Assembly: GCA_030670375.1 (NCBI GenBank)
Contig: DAOVBT010000059.1
Location: 1-8,513 of the forward strand
Length of the DNA stretch: 8,513 bases
Origin: Candidatus Aminicenantota bacterium
GTDB lineage: Bacteria > Acidobacteriota > Aminicenantia > Aminicenantales > Aminicenantaceae
Reading direction: 5' to 3'
Shown here piece by piece: positions 1 to 6,247 of the stretch. The notes beneath the pieces were generated by a model. It worked only from the letters and a program-made list of their open reading frames with translations, was not told the origin of the DNA and searched no databases. Made by a program: the position numbers and the translations under genes. How positions within the stretch are numbered: the first letter of the stretch is position 1; each line of letters starts with the position of its first letter.

Positions 1-1
1 A

Positions 2-109
2 TTAAGGGGTCGGGTATCCCGTCACCAAATTAAGCGGCGTCCCGCACTCCCCGCAGAATTTCTTAGTTTCGGGATTGTCGGTCTGGCACTTCGGACACTT
101 TACAGTCAC
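2..109 (-). pseudogene. Zinc-ribbon stub resembling the kinase-TPR N-terminus
   Basis: A 35-codon ORF starts at GTG (109..107) with AGGGG about 7 bases upstream and ends at TAA (4..2). It encodes a complete four-cysteine ribbon: C5-P-K-C8 and C19-G-E-C22, with NPET at residues 12-15. This closely matches residues 1-24 of the kinase-TPR protein at 3084-6227 (CPKC..NPET..FC..CG). In that protein the ribbon is followed by about 30 residues and then a kinase domain; here a stop comes 13 residues after the last cysteine. It is either the remnant of a paralogous kinase gene or a tiny stand-alone zinc-binding protein. Because the stop lies two bases from the window edge, I cannot see whether kinase-like sequence resumes in another frame. 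The ribbon reading is firm; the pseudogene reading is inference. Confidence 0.5.
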
Positions 110-146
110 AATTTTCCCCTGTTCTTTCCGGAAAAAGAATATCAAG

Positions 147-506
147 TCATAAGGGGGGTGTCAATAAATCGAGAAGCTCCTCAGTCTCTTTGTGCACCCG
201 CTCCAATTCTGATTTCGGTATCACGCCTGCCAGGCAGTTTCTTTCGGCAAAACGACGGATATGGCGGGCGATGGCCTTGTTTTTTCTTGTTCTGATTTCC
301 TGGGCATTTTGGAGGAGTAGGTTCGTGTAGTCGACAAGGTCTTTTCGTTCGGCCGGTGGAGCATCCCATGTCTGCTCCAACTCTTTCAGAAGATCATAAG
401 ATTTTTGCAATAGCAAAGCATCCTGTTCCCTTTTTTTTTCTCGACTCTGAAACAATCGTGAAAAAAAATAAGCGATCTTTTTGATGATTCTTGTTTCCAC
501 GATCAT
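147..506 (-). CDS. Unrecognised 119-residue charged helical protein
   Basis: I do not recognise the family. The start is ATG at 506..504, 20 bases after the S9 peptidase stop; no strong ribosome-binding site is visible, so translation may depend on the upstream gene. The N-terminus has a short amphipathic/hydrophobic stretch (IIKKIAYFFSRLF, residues 7-19). A strongly charged helix follows (about 22-46), then TW-D-APP near residues 46-51, and two further predicted helices rich in Lys/Arg and Glu. The ending, LLDLLTPPL, is hydrophobic. No catalytic motif, cysteine pair or membrane helix is evident. Its gene contains A9 and A8 homopolymers (codons for K/E and F), which are slippage-prone. It could be a small membrane-peripheral or DNA/RNA-associated protein. 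The same direction and close spacing suggest co-transcription with the peptidase. Confidence 0.6.
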   Translation of the reverse strand: MIVETRIIKKIAYFFSRLFQSREKKREQDALLLQKSYDLLKELEQTWDAPPAERKDLVDYTNLLLQNAQEIRTRKNKAIARHIRRFAERNCLAGVIPKSELERVHKETEELLDLLTPPL

Positions 507-526
507 TGGCCCGGAATTTTATTTTA

Positions 527-1633
527 TCACCTGTAGCCTGCTTTCATCAAGGCATCAACAGTCTGGATGGGATTATCAGGATTCAGGTATTTCGCAAGGA
601 ATTTGTAGATCTTCACGCGGATTTTTTTGGCCAGCATCAAGTCCAAGCGGTCGAAGCTGTGGCCCCCAGGAGCATCCTGGAAGATCTCGTATTCGAATTT
701 TTTCCCTTCTGCCTTGAGGGCCTTGATGAGATGCTCCACTTCCAAGACATTCACATCCTCGTCATTGGTGCTTGTGTGGATGAGAAGAGGAGTGTTCTGG
801 AATTTGTGGACATTGTAAGCAGGAGAGCGGCGGCGGTATTCCTCAACATCTTCGCGTGCGGTCTTACCGATGTGATAGTCGGCTGAATACAGGTCCCGGT
901 AATCATCGGTGGCGTATCCCATGCGGGAGATGAGGTCGCTGACCGGTACTCCTGCAAAGGCAACCTGGTAATCGTCGGGATGGTCGAAAATGTTCATAAG
1001 AGCGATCAACCCGCCGTGGCTCCAGCCCATAATTCCGACACGGTTTTTATCCACAATGGTATAGTTTTCGATCATGTAATTGCGGGCCCAATAGTTATCT
1101 TCGACTTCCAGTCCGCCATAGTCAATGAGTTCATAGATGGAACGGCCGTAGCCCGTGCTCCCACGATATTCGGGAGCGATCACGATGTAGTGCTGGGCCA
1201 TCAGCTCCCGGACAATGTGCGTGTAGTAGGTGGTGAAATCCCCGTGCACGCCCCCATGCGGAAATACCAGGAGGGGATATTTTTTGCTCCGGTCGATATC
1301 TTTCGGGATAAAGATGTAGCTGTAAAACTTGATCGGATTTTTAGCACCCATGGCCGTGGGATTTTTCACATGAGGGTTGGGAGGACCGACGATGCGCACC
1401 TTGTCTACATGGCAGACATCCCCGACACGATGAAACCAAAGCACATCATCGATGAGCTTCTCCACGACATCCAAACGATGCTGAAGACTCTCGAACTCCC
1501 TCTTCAGCAACTTCAGTTCATCGCTGTCCTGATCAGACTGCAGCCCATATGCCGATAACGGTGTGAATATAAATGATAGGATAATAACTGTTAAAATAAT
1601 CCCAGAAAAGCGATTTTTTCTATCAATAATCAT
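527..1633 (-). CDS. Secreted S9-family (prolyl oligopeptidase-like) serine peptidase
   Basis: A 368-residue alpha/beta-hydrolase of peptidase family S9. Residues 10-30 form a signal peptide with a plausible signal-peptidase site after SAYG (Ala at -3, Gly at -1), so the protein acts in the envelope or outside. Residues 38-64 look like a coiled coil. The catalytic domain shows the oxyanion HGG loop (126-128), YRGSTGYG (156-163), the nucleophile elbow G203-W-S205-H-G-G208, the acid at D291 or D293 (HTSTNDEDVNV) and the histidine H325 (PGGHSF). The usual N-terminal propeller of prolyl oligopeptidases and DPP-IV is missing; only the coiled coil and a short linker precede the hydrolase. The start ATG has an excellent Shine-Dalgarno (AGGGAGGA, about 5 bases upstream). 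A peptidase is most likely, but an esterase of the same fold cannot be excluded. Confidence 0.88.
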   Translation of the reverse strand: MIIDRKNRFSGIILTVIILSFIFTPLSAYGLQSDQDSDELKLLKREFESLQHRLDVVEKLIDDVLWFHRVGDVCHVDKVRIVGPPNPHVKNPTAMGAKNPIKFYSYIFIPKDIDRSKKYPLLVFPHGGVHGDFTTYYTHIVRELMAQHYIVIAPEYRGSTGYGRSIYELIDYGGLEVEDNYWARNYMIENYTIVDKNRVGIMGWSHGGLIALMNIFDHPDDYQVAFAGVPVSDLISRMGYATDDYRDLYSADYHIGKTAREDVEEYRRRSPAYNVHKFQNTPLLIHTSTNDEDVNVLEVEHLIKALKAEGKKFEYEIFQDAPGGHSFDRLDLMLAKKIRVKIYKFLAKYLNPDNPIQTVDALMKAGYR

Positions 1634-1705
1634 AACTTCCTCCCTAATCTCTTTTTTACTTTATCTCAAAAAACCCTTTATTAAATTCCATATTTCAATC
1701 TTTTC

Positions 1706-2044
1706 TTACAAAGAAAGGACAAGCCGTATTCCCGCTTCCACTTCTAGCAATTCAGAAGCCTGCAATTTCCCCGCTTTTTCGACCAAAAAAGATTTATCGA
1801 CCGTTGCCAATTGAGACACATTGGCAACAGAGTCTTTGGAAAGTCCCGAACTTTTTCGCGGAAGGAATACATTGCCAGGGGCATCGGACAGCCGGAGATT
1901 CGAAGTGATGACGACAGCAATAACCGTGCGGATTCCGCTTCTGTTGAAATCATCGGATTGAACGATAAGAAGCGGTCTTTTGTAGCCAGGTTCAGAGCCA
2001 GAAGGGGTAGGTAAAGCTGCCCACCAGATATCGCCTCTCTGCAT
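1706..2044 (-). CDS. mazF: MazF/PemK-family mRNA endoribonuclease toxin
   Basis: A type II toxin of the MazF/PemK/Kid fold, a sequence-specific endoribonuclease that cleaves mRNA and arrests growth when not bound by its antitoxin. I start it at ATG 2044, giving 112 residues. That start overlaps the antitoxin stop by one base (TGATG) and has GAGGAAGAG just upstream. Two in-frame GTG codons at 2050 and 2047 would add only M-V. Family signatures are the opening QRGDIWWAALP, then GYKRPLLIVQSD with the catalytic-region Arg23, and VVITSN with Thr47/Ser48, the usual second active-site residue. Length matches the family (about 110). The protein looks intact. It is transcribed with the antitoxin from the promoter at 2287-2315, and coupling by stop/start overlap should keep toxin output tied to antitoxin output. 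Confidence 0.93.
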   Translation of the reverse strand: MQRGDIWWAALPTPSGSEPGYKRPLLIVQSDDFNRSGIRTVIAVVITSNLRLSDAPGNVFLPRKSSGLSKDSVANVSQLATVDKSFLVEKAGKLQASELLEVEAGIRLVLSL

Positions 2045-2280
2045 CACCACTCTTCCTCATCGATCGAAGCCCATTGCATCGCCTGCGTAACTGGATCTAA
2101 AGAAGAAGACTCCTTCTCATAAATCTCATTGAGCTTTTCACAAACTTCATCGTTCTTGTGCTTTTGGATATATTCGGTAACAGCTTTCGTGTAAAGGCGG
2201 CTTCGTGTCATGCCGAGGCGACGGGCCAGCCTTTCAGCTGCTTTAAAAATGGGATCAGGAATGGATATCGCCGTTTTCAT
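2044..2280 (-). CDS. mazE: Ribbon-helix-helix antitoxin of the MazF module
   Basis: A 78-residue antitoxin immediately upstream of mazF. Residues 1-40 are a ribbon-helix-helix DNA-binding domain: the strand MKTAISIPD, then helices around FKAAERLARRLG and TRSRLYTKAVTEYIQKH. The C-terminal half (about 44-78) is acidic and likely extended, ending EEEW, the part expected to wrap the toxin and block its active site. The start ATG has AGGAG directly ahead (2286..2282, 1-2 bases from the ATG), which is unusually close. The RHH dimer is expected to bind the perfect palindrome at 2290-2307 and repress its own promoter. Both the family and the position are typical of MazE/PemI/ChpI-like antitoxins; the exact subfamily cannot be fixed by eye. 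Confidence 0.88.
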   Translation of the reverse strand: MKTAISIPDPIFKAAERLARRLGMTRSRLYTKAVTEYIQKHKNDEVCEKLNEIYEKESSSLDPVTQAMQWASIDEEEW

Positions 2281-2286
2281 ACTCCT

Positions 2287-2315
2287 ATGGTATAACTAAA
2301 GTTATACTTTGTCAA
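2287..2315 (-). promoter_or_regulatory. Candidate mazEF promoter
   Basis: On the minus strand TTGACA (2315..2310) is a perfect -35 box, 17 bases from TACCAT (2292..2287, 4/6 match to -10). That pairing would start transcription almost at the mazE ATG and leave AGGAG outside the message. A second reading is TATAAC (2306..2301, 5/6), with TGGACC as a weak -35 18 bases upstream. It would start near 2294 and include the Shine-Dalgarno. In both readings the palindrome overlaps the core promoter. The TTGACA overlaps the vapC stop codon (2314..2312), so the two modules are packed without spare DNA. Confidence 0.6.
2290..2307. promoter_or_regulatory. Palindromic operator for mazEF
   Basis: A perfect inverted repeat with 8-bp arms and a 2-bp centre: GTATAACT-TT-AGTTATAC on the minus strand. 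It lies between the vapC stop and the mazE start, inside the candidate promoter. Ribbon-helix-helix antitoxins bind such short repeats as dimers of dimers. The likely ligand is MazE alone or the MazE-MazF complex, giving autorepression. The repeat is seen directly; the binding protein is inferred. Confidence 0.75.
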
Positions 2316-2752
2316 TATCGATAAGGTCCAGATTCAGAATTGTAGGAATTTATCCCCATCTTCTTTACCACACGAAGGAGCCTATTATCCGAAGCGACAA
2401 AAAGTTCTGCACCTGCAACCTGAGCTGATGCCAGATGAACAGCATCAGCACCTTTCAAGGAATACTGCAGAGCTATAGCTGAAGCCGTTTCCGCCAACAT
2501 ATCTTCCAATGGAATCTTGGCAAACACTTGGTGCCAATCTTTCTCGAATTCTTCGATGGCTTCGGTGACCTCAGCCTCTGCAATCTCTTTATTCCGCAAT
2601 TTCCTGCCCATTGCCGAGGCAAACTCCACAAAAGCCAGTGTGGATATAAAAATTTCTGATGTGTTTGACGTTAAAAGTTCCATCAACTCTCCCGAACCGG
2701 GTTCCTGCACATAACGTTTGGCCAAAGCAGAAGTATCGAGAAAGATCCTCAA
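2312..2752 (-). CDS. vapC: VapC-type PIN-domain ribonuclease toxin
   Basis: A 146-residue PIN-domain protein, a Mg2+-dependent RNase that in known VapC toxins cleaves tRNA or rRNA. The acidic catalytic residues are all in place: D6 (MRIFLDTSAL), E43 (FVEFASA), D103 (GADAVHLASA) and D122 (VASDNRLL). Length is normal for the family (about 130-150). The start is TTG at 2752..2750, overlapping the vapB stop by four bases (TTGA), with GGGAG 8 bases ahead (2765..2761), so the weak start codon is well supported. The rare start plus overlap should keep toxin translation low and dependent on antitoxin translation. The gene looks intact and ends inside the next module's promoter region. Confidence 0.93.
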   Translation of the reverse strand: MRIFLDTSALAKRYVQEPGSGELMELLTSNTSEIFISTLAFVEFASAMGRKLRNKEIAEAEVTEAIEEFEKDWHQVFAKIPLEDMLAETASAIALQYSLKGADAVHLASAQVAGAELFVASDNRLLRVVKKMGINSYNSESGPYRY

Positions 2753-2964
2753 TCACGCATCTCCCGAATGAGTTCAGAAACAAGTTTCCCTTTTCCAGGA
2801 GAGATTCGTTTTATCTTGCGATGCAACAGGTTGTAGGAAGTGTCTTTCTTCAACTTTGCAATCTCACGACGGACAACCGCGCTTTTTGTTCTCCCTGTTT
2901 TTCTGCAGTATTCTTCCAATATCTTATAGTCCTCTTCAGATAGTTTGACGAGCAACTGTCTCAT
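2749..2964 (-). CDS. vapB: Ribbon-helix-helix antitoxin VapB
   Basis: A 71-residue CopG-like ribbon-helix-helix protein. The N-terminal strand MRQLLVKLSEED is followed by the helix YKILEEYCRKTG, the turn TRTKSAV-type (GRTKSAVVRREIAKL, residues 24-38) and a basic tail. The C-terminal part (about 43-71: YNLLHRKIKRISPGKGKLVSELIREMRD) should hold VapC. ATG 2964 has GGAG 9 bases upstream. The gene overlaps vapC by four bases. It probably represses its own operon through the inverted repeat at 2979-3010. The family call rests on the RHH pattern and on the adjacent PIN toxin. Confidence 0.88.
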   Translation of the reverse strand: MRQLLVKLSEEDYKILEEYCRKTGRTKSAVVRREIAKLKKDTSYNLLHRKIKRISPGKGKLVSELIREMRD

Positions 2965-2978
2965 ATTTTCTCACTCCA

Positions 2979-3010
2979 GAGGATATATTTGTATATAATT
3001 ATATATCCTC
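2979..3010. promoter_or_regulatory. Inverted-repeat operator for vapBC
   Basis: Perfect 10-bp arms, GAGGATATAT and ATATATCCTC, are separated by 12 bases. The repeat covers the -10 box and the expected transcription start of vapBC and ends 14 bases before the vapB ATG. Spacing of about two helical turns between arm centres places both half-sites on one face of the DNA, as expected for a tetrameric RHH antitoxin-toxin complex. The repeat is seen directly; VapB(C) binding is inferred. Confidence 0.8.
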
Positions 3011-3026
3011 AAACATAGAAAGGCAA
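2998..3026 (-). promoter_or_regulatory. vapBC promoter
   Basis: A perfect -10 box TATAAT (3003..2998) lies 17 bases from TTGCCT (3026..3021, 4/6 match to -35). Transcription would start near 2991, giving a leader of about 27 bases that contains GGAG (2977..2974). The -10 lies within the spacer and one arm of the inverted repeat, so repressor binding would block RNA polymerase. Confidence 0.65.
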
Positions 3027-3083
3027 TCTCTTTTTCCCAGAATTCTGATTTTCTTTTCCCCTATCGAGCTCTTGGAAATATCT

Positions 3084-6000
3084 CTAATTGGACTGGAGCG
3101 AAGCTAGCCGTTTTTTTGCATCTTCGAGTTCGGGAAGGTCGGGATCGGCGTCCTTCCACAACTCCAAAAACTTCTCATAATTTGCGATGGCCTTGGCTAC
3201 CTCTCCCTTTTTCTCATACAGCTTGGCCAACAGATACCGATACTTGGGATGGATCAAAAGCCGAGACTGACCCTCGGGATCGAAGACGATCATCTTTTCG
3301 TATTCGGCAATGGCTCCATCGATGTCGCCCTTTTTAAGATATGCCCGGGGTAAAGCATCCCTAATGAATTGCCAATTATCAGGCCCGATAAACTCAATTC
3401 GCAAATTGGGAACCGGAGGATACACAATGTTCTCGAAAATCTCTATCGCCTGATCGGGGGATCCTTCAGCGATCAATATTTCCGCATATAACCGGTCATA
3501 CTCGACCTGGGATTCCATTTTTCTAAGGAGTGCATCTTCATCTGATAAAAGGGCTACAACGGATTCGATCTTTTTTAGCCTCGCATTGGCCGACTCGATT
3601 TTTCCCCTTTTTAAATCAACAAGCCCCAAATAGTGATGATAGGAGGCTCTTATAGATTTTGTGTTTGGGAATAAGGCAAAGACAACATCGAATGCCATTC
3701 GCATATGTTCTTCACTGCGCTCCAGATCACCTAGCTCAAAGTACATCCATCCCCTAGAGGCGTATGAAAAACTCTTTAACAGCTTATTCCCCGCCTTTCC
3801 TGACCACACTTCGGCTTGGCGCAGGTCTTCAAAGGCCTTGTCTATTCTCCCGGTAAGATAATCATACATTGCCCTCCATAAATAGCCCCCTACCTTAAGG
3901 CCTGCCGAACCGGCACGGTTTGTGAATCGATCGATCAGCCTCTTCGTCTCAGAATATTCTTGCTTCAACGCATAGACATAGGCAAGCCGTGCCTCGCTTC
4001 CGAAGGCAGGTTGAATTTCCAAAGCTTCGTTATATTTTGCGATGGCTGTATCAAGATCTCCCATCCGGAAATACTGCTCAGCCATGGAATCTATAGGATT
4101 GGCATCTTCGGGTTTAACCACAGCATATCTTTTAAATACTTCTATGGCCTTTTCATAATCTCCCAAATCCGAGTAAGTATAAGCAAGCATGTTTAGAGCC
4201 GGCCCGTAGTCAGGATCCAGCTCCAGGGCCTTTTGGTATTCTAGAGCAGTCTCTTTGTACATACCTCTGCCACGATAATAAAATCCCAATTCGTAATGGG
4301 CATCTTTTTCTTTAGGATACTTTCCCACCAATTCTGTAAGGATTTGAAATCGCTTCTTGGAATCCCTTTCTATTGTGCCGGCAAATTTGGCCTCTATATA
4401 AAGCCTTTCTTTTTCTGTCGCTCTTTCAGATTGGGCTTTCGCCTTTTTGATGGCCTCAAATCCAGCAGCCCTATTCCCGATTTCTAAATACGCATCGCCC
4501 AAAGCAAGAAACGCCAAAGCAAACTCTGGATCCAGTTCAACGGCCTTTTCGAGAGATTGCCGGGCTCTCAACACATCGAGGTTTTCGACCTCATCCTTTC
4601 CCTGGAGGTAATATTTGTAGGCCTCCATCGAAGATGTTGTGAGTTGGGAGATGGGCTTCTGTGTGGATTCAAATTCCTGACGAGCCATGCCCAGACCGAG
4701 GAAGATCTCCCGGCCCAGCTCGTCTATTTGGGAGTCTAGGATGCTGTTTTCCCCTGTTCCGCGTGAGGTCGCGCTTTTGAGCATTTTTTTTGTTTCCACA
4801 TCCAGGATCTTCACATCCGTAACGAATGTATCGCCGGCTTTGACAAAACTGCCGGTGACAATGGATTCGATGCCTTCCCTCCGGCAGATGGCAAAACCCA
4901 TATCCCTGTCGATGGCCTCGACATCCTTTTGTCCCATCTGACCGAGGATATCATGCATCCTTTCCCAAGTAGCCACATAAAAGCCACCTGTCTGCTCCAG
5001 ATCGGATATCAGAAGGTTGGGGATGGCCTTCTGGAGATAATCGTAGGCCTGATCGCCGGTCTGGTTTTCGAAACTGATGACAGCAATGGAGTTCTCGATC
5101 TTTGGTGCAAGCAACGGCTGCTTTTTCGGGAGCAACTGCCAGATAACCACTCCGACGACGACAATGGCGGCAAAAATCAATCCCCACTTAAAGTGCCTGT
5201 CCAGGCTGAACTTGACGGTGATTTCCCTGGAGGTGGTTGTTTTTTTCTTTGGGACGATCCGTTCTGTTGTGGGCAGTCCCTGTTCGATCTTTTCCAACTC
5301 CGCACAGACTTCGCCTGCGCTTTGGTATCTCTGATCCTTTTCTTTATGCAAGCACTTCATTATTAGACCGTTCAGATCTTCTGGTATTTGACCGTTCAGG
5401 TCTTTGGGATCTTGAGGTGTCTCGCCCTTGTGTTTCATGCCTATGGTGAAAGGCGTGTCTCCCTCGAAGGGCACTTGGCCTGTCAACATCTCGTACAGGA
5501 TCACGCCAAGGGAATAAACATCCGATCGCTGATCGACTTCCTTGCCTTCCACCTGCTCGGGAGACATGTACTCGGGCGTACCGATCATGATGCCGGCACC
5601 GGTAATGCCCTTGGCCTTGAGCAGCCGGGCAATCCCAAAATCCATGATCCTGGCATCCCCTTGTTTATCGATCATGATGTTGTTGGGCTTGAGGTCCCTA
5701 TGAATAACACCCAAGCGGTGGGCTTCGGTCAAACCATCACACACTTGCTTGGCCACTTTGATGGTCATGCCCGTGCTCAACTGCCCCGACATCCGGATCA
5801 TGCTCTTCAGGTCTTCACCCGGCACATACTCCATCGTGATATAATGGGCGCCCTTTTCCTCCCCGAGGTAGTACATCTTGCACACGTTCCGGTGGGCGAT
5901 CTTCCTGGCCATCTTCAGTTCATTCCCGAAGCGTTCGATGGTTTTTTTGTCCGCGGCAATTTCGGGTTTGATCAGTTTGATGGCGATCTCTTCGTCAATT

Positions 6001-6227
6001 TTCTGATCGATAGCACGGTAAACCTTGCCCATTCCCCCTTTGCCCAGCTCGGTTACAATCTTGTATCTATCCGCAAATATCGATCCTGTTGTCAATTCCT
6101 CGATCGGAGCCTCGATCGTCATTGTGGGGCCTGCAGGGATGTCTTCAGTCAATCCCAGCTGCGTCCCGCAATCGGCACAAAACCGGGACGTTTCAGGATT
6201 TTCAGTTTCACATTTCGGACATTTCAA
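3084..6227 (-). CDS. Zinc-ribbon Ser/Thr protein kinase with CsgG/TolB-like segment and TPR tail
   Basis: A 1047-residue membrane kinase. Residues 3-20 are a zinc ribbon (C3-x2-C6, C17-x2-C20). The kinase domain spans about 55-315 with the glycine loop GKGGMG (62-67), K84 in AIKL, E103 as the likely partner, catalytic HRDLKPNN (176-183), DFG (196-198) and GTPEYMSPEQ (216-225); all key residues are present, so it should be active. One membrane helix follows at about 348-366. Residues 380-510 resemble the CsgG/FlgO/TolB-N type (IAVISFENQTGD). The rest is TPR repeats; clear ones are near 643-676, 677-710, 711-744 and 996-1029. Kinase and ribbon should be cytoplasmic and the TPRs periplasmic. The start is TTG at 6227..6225 with AGGGG 8 bases upstream; no ATG start would keep the ribbon. 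It lies 20 bases behind the nucleotidyltransferase gene. Substrates are unknown. Confidence 0.93.
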   Translation of the reverse strand: MKCPKCETENPETSRFCADCGTQLGLTEDIPAGPTMTIEAPIEELTTGSIFADRYKIVTELGKGGMGKVYRAIDQKIDEEIAIKLIKPEIAADKKTIERFGNELKMARKIAHRNVCKMYYLGEEKGAHYITMEYVPGEDLKSMIRMSGQLSTGMTIKVAKQVCDGLTEAHRLGVIHRDLKPNNIMIDKQGDARIMDFGIARLLKAKGITGAGIMIGTPEYMSPEQVEGKEVDQRSDVYSLGVILYEMLTGQVPFEGDTPFTIGMKHKGETPQDPKDLNGQIPEDLNGLIMKCLHKEKDQRYQSAGEVCAELEKIEQGLPTTERIVPKKKTTTSREITVKFSLDRHFKWGLIFAAIVVVGVVIWQLLPKKQPLLAPKIENSIAVISFENQTGDQAYDYLQKAIPNLLISDLEQTGGFYVATWERMHDILGQMGQKDVEAIDRDMGFAICRREGIESIVTGSFVKAGDTFVTDVKILDVETKKMLKSATSRGTGENSILDSQIDELGREIFLGLGMARQEFESTQKPISQLTTSSMEAYKYYLQGKDEVENLDVLRARQSLEKAVELDPEFALAFLALGDAYLEIGNRAAGFEAIKKAKAQSERATEKERLYIEAKFAGTIERDSKKRFQILTELVGKYPKEKDAHYELGFYYRGRGMYKETALEYQKALELDPDYGPALNMLAYTYSDLGDYEKAIEVFKRYAVVKPEDANPIDSMAEQYFRMGDLDTAIAKYNEALEIQPAFGSEARLAYVYALKQEYSETKRLIDRFTNRAGSAGLKVGGYLWRAMYDYLTGRIDKAFEDLRQAEVWSGKAGNKLLKSFSYASRGWMYFELGDLERSEEHMRMAFDVVFALFPNTKSIRASYHHYLGLVDLKRGKIESANARLKKIESVVALLSDEDALLRKMESQVEYDRLYAEILIAEGSPDQAIEIFENIVYPPVPNLRIEFIGPDNWQFIRDALPRAYLKKGDIDGAIAEYEKMIVFDPEGQSRLLIHPKYRYLLAKLYEKKGEVAKAIANYEKFLELWKDADPDLPELEDAKKRLASLQSN

Positions 6228-6247
6228 TCTCTTTTCCCCTCTTCAAT

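Noticed and set aside
430..470. Homopolymer runs of 9 and 8 bases as evidence of a frameshifted gene
   Set aside because: The reading frame stays open through both and the product is uninterrupted, so there is no sign of an actual frameshift.
980..1558. A 192-codon open frame on the plus strand opposite the S9 peptidase
   Set aside because: It is antisense to the signal peptide and catalytic domain of a well-supported gene, with no domain signal of its own.
1634..1705. A promoter for the S9 peptidase in the gap after mazF
   Set aside because: TTGAAA is present, but no -10-like box lies at a proper distance. The Shine-Dalgarno is strong, but no transcription start can be supported.
3038..3047. 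The 10-bp palindrome CAGAATTCTG after the kinase gene, considered as a terminator
   Set aside because: With no loop it can form only a three-pair stem, and no U-run follows on the minus strand.
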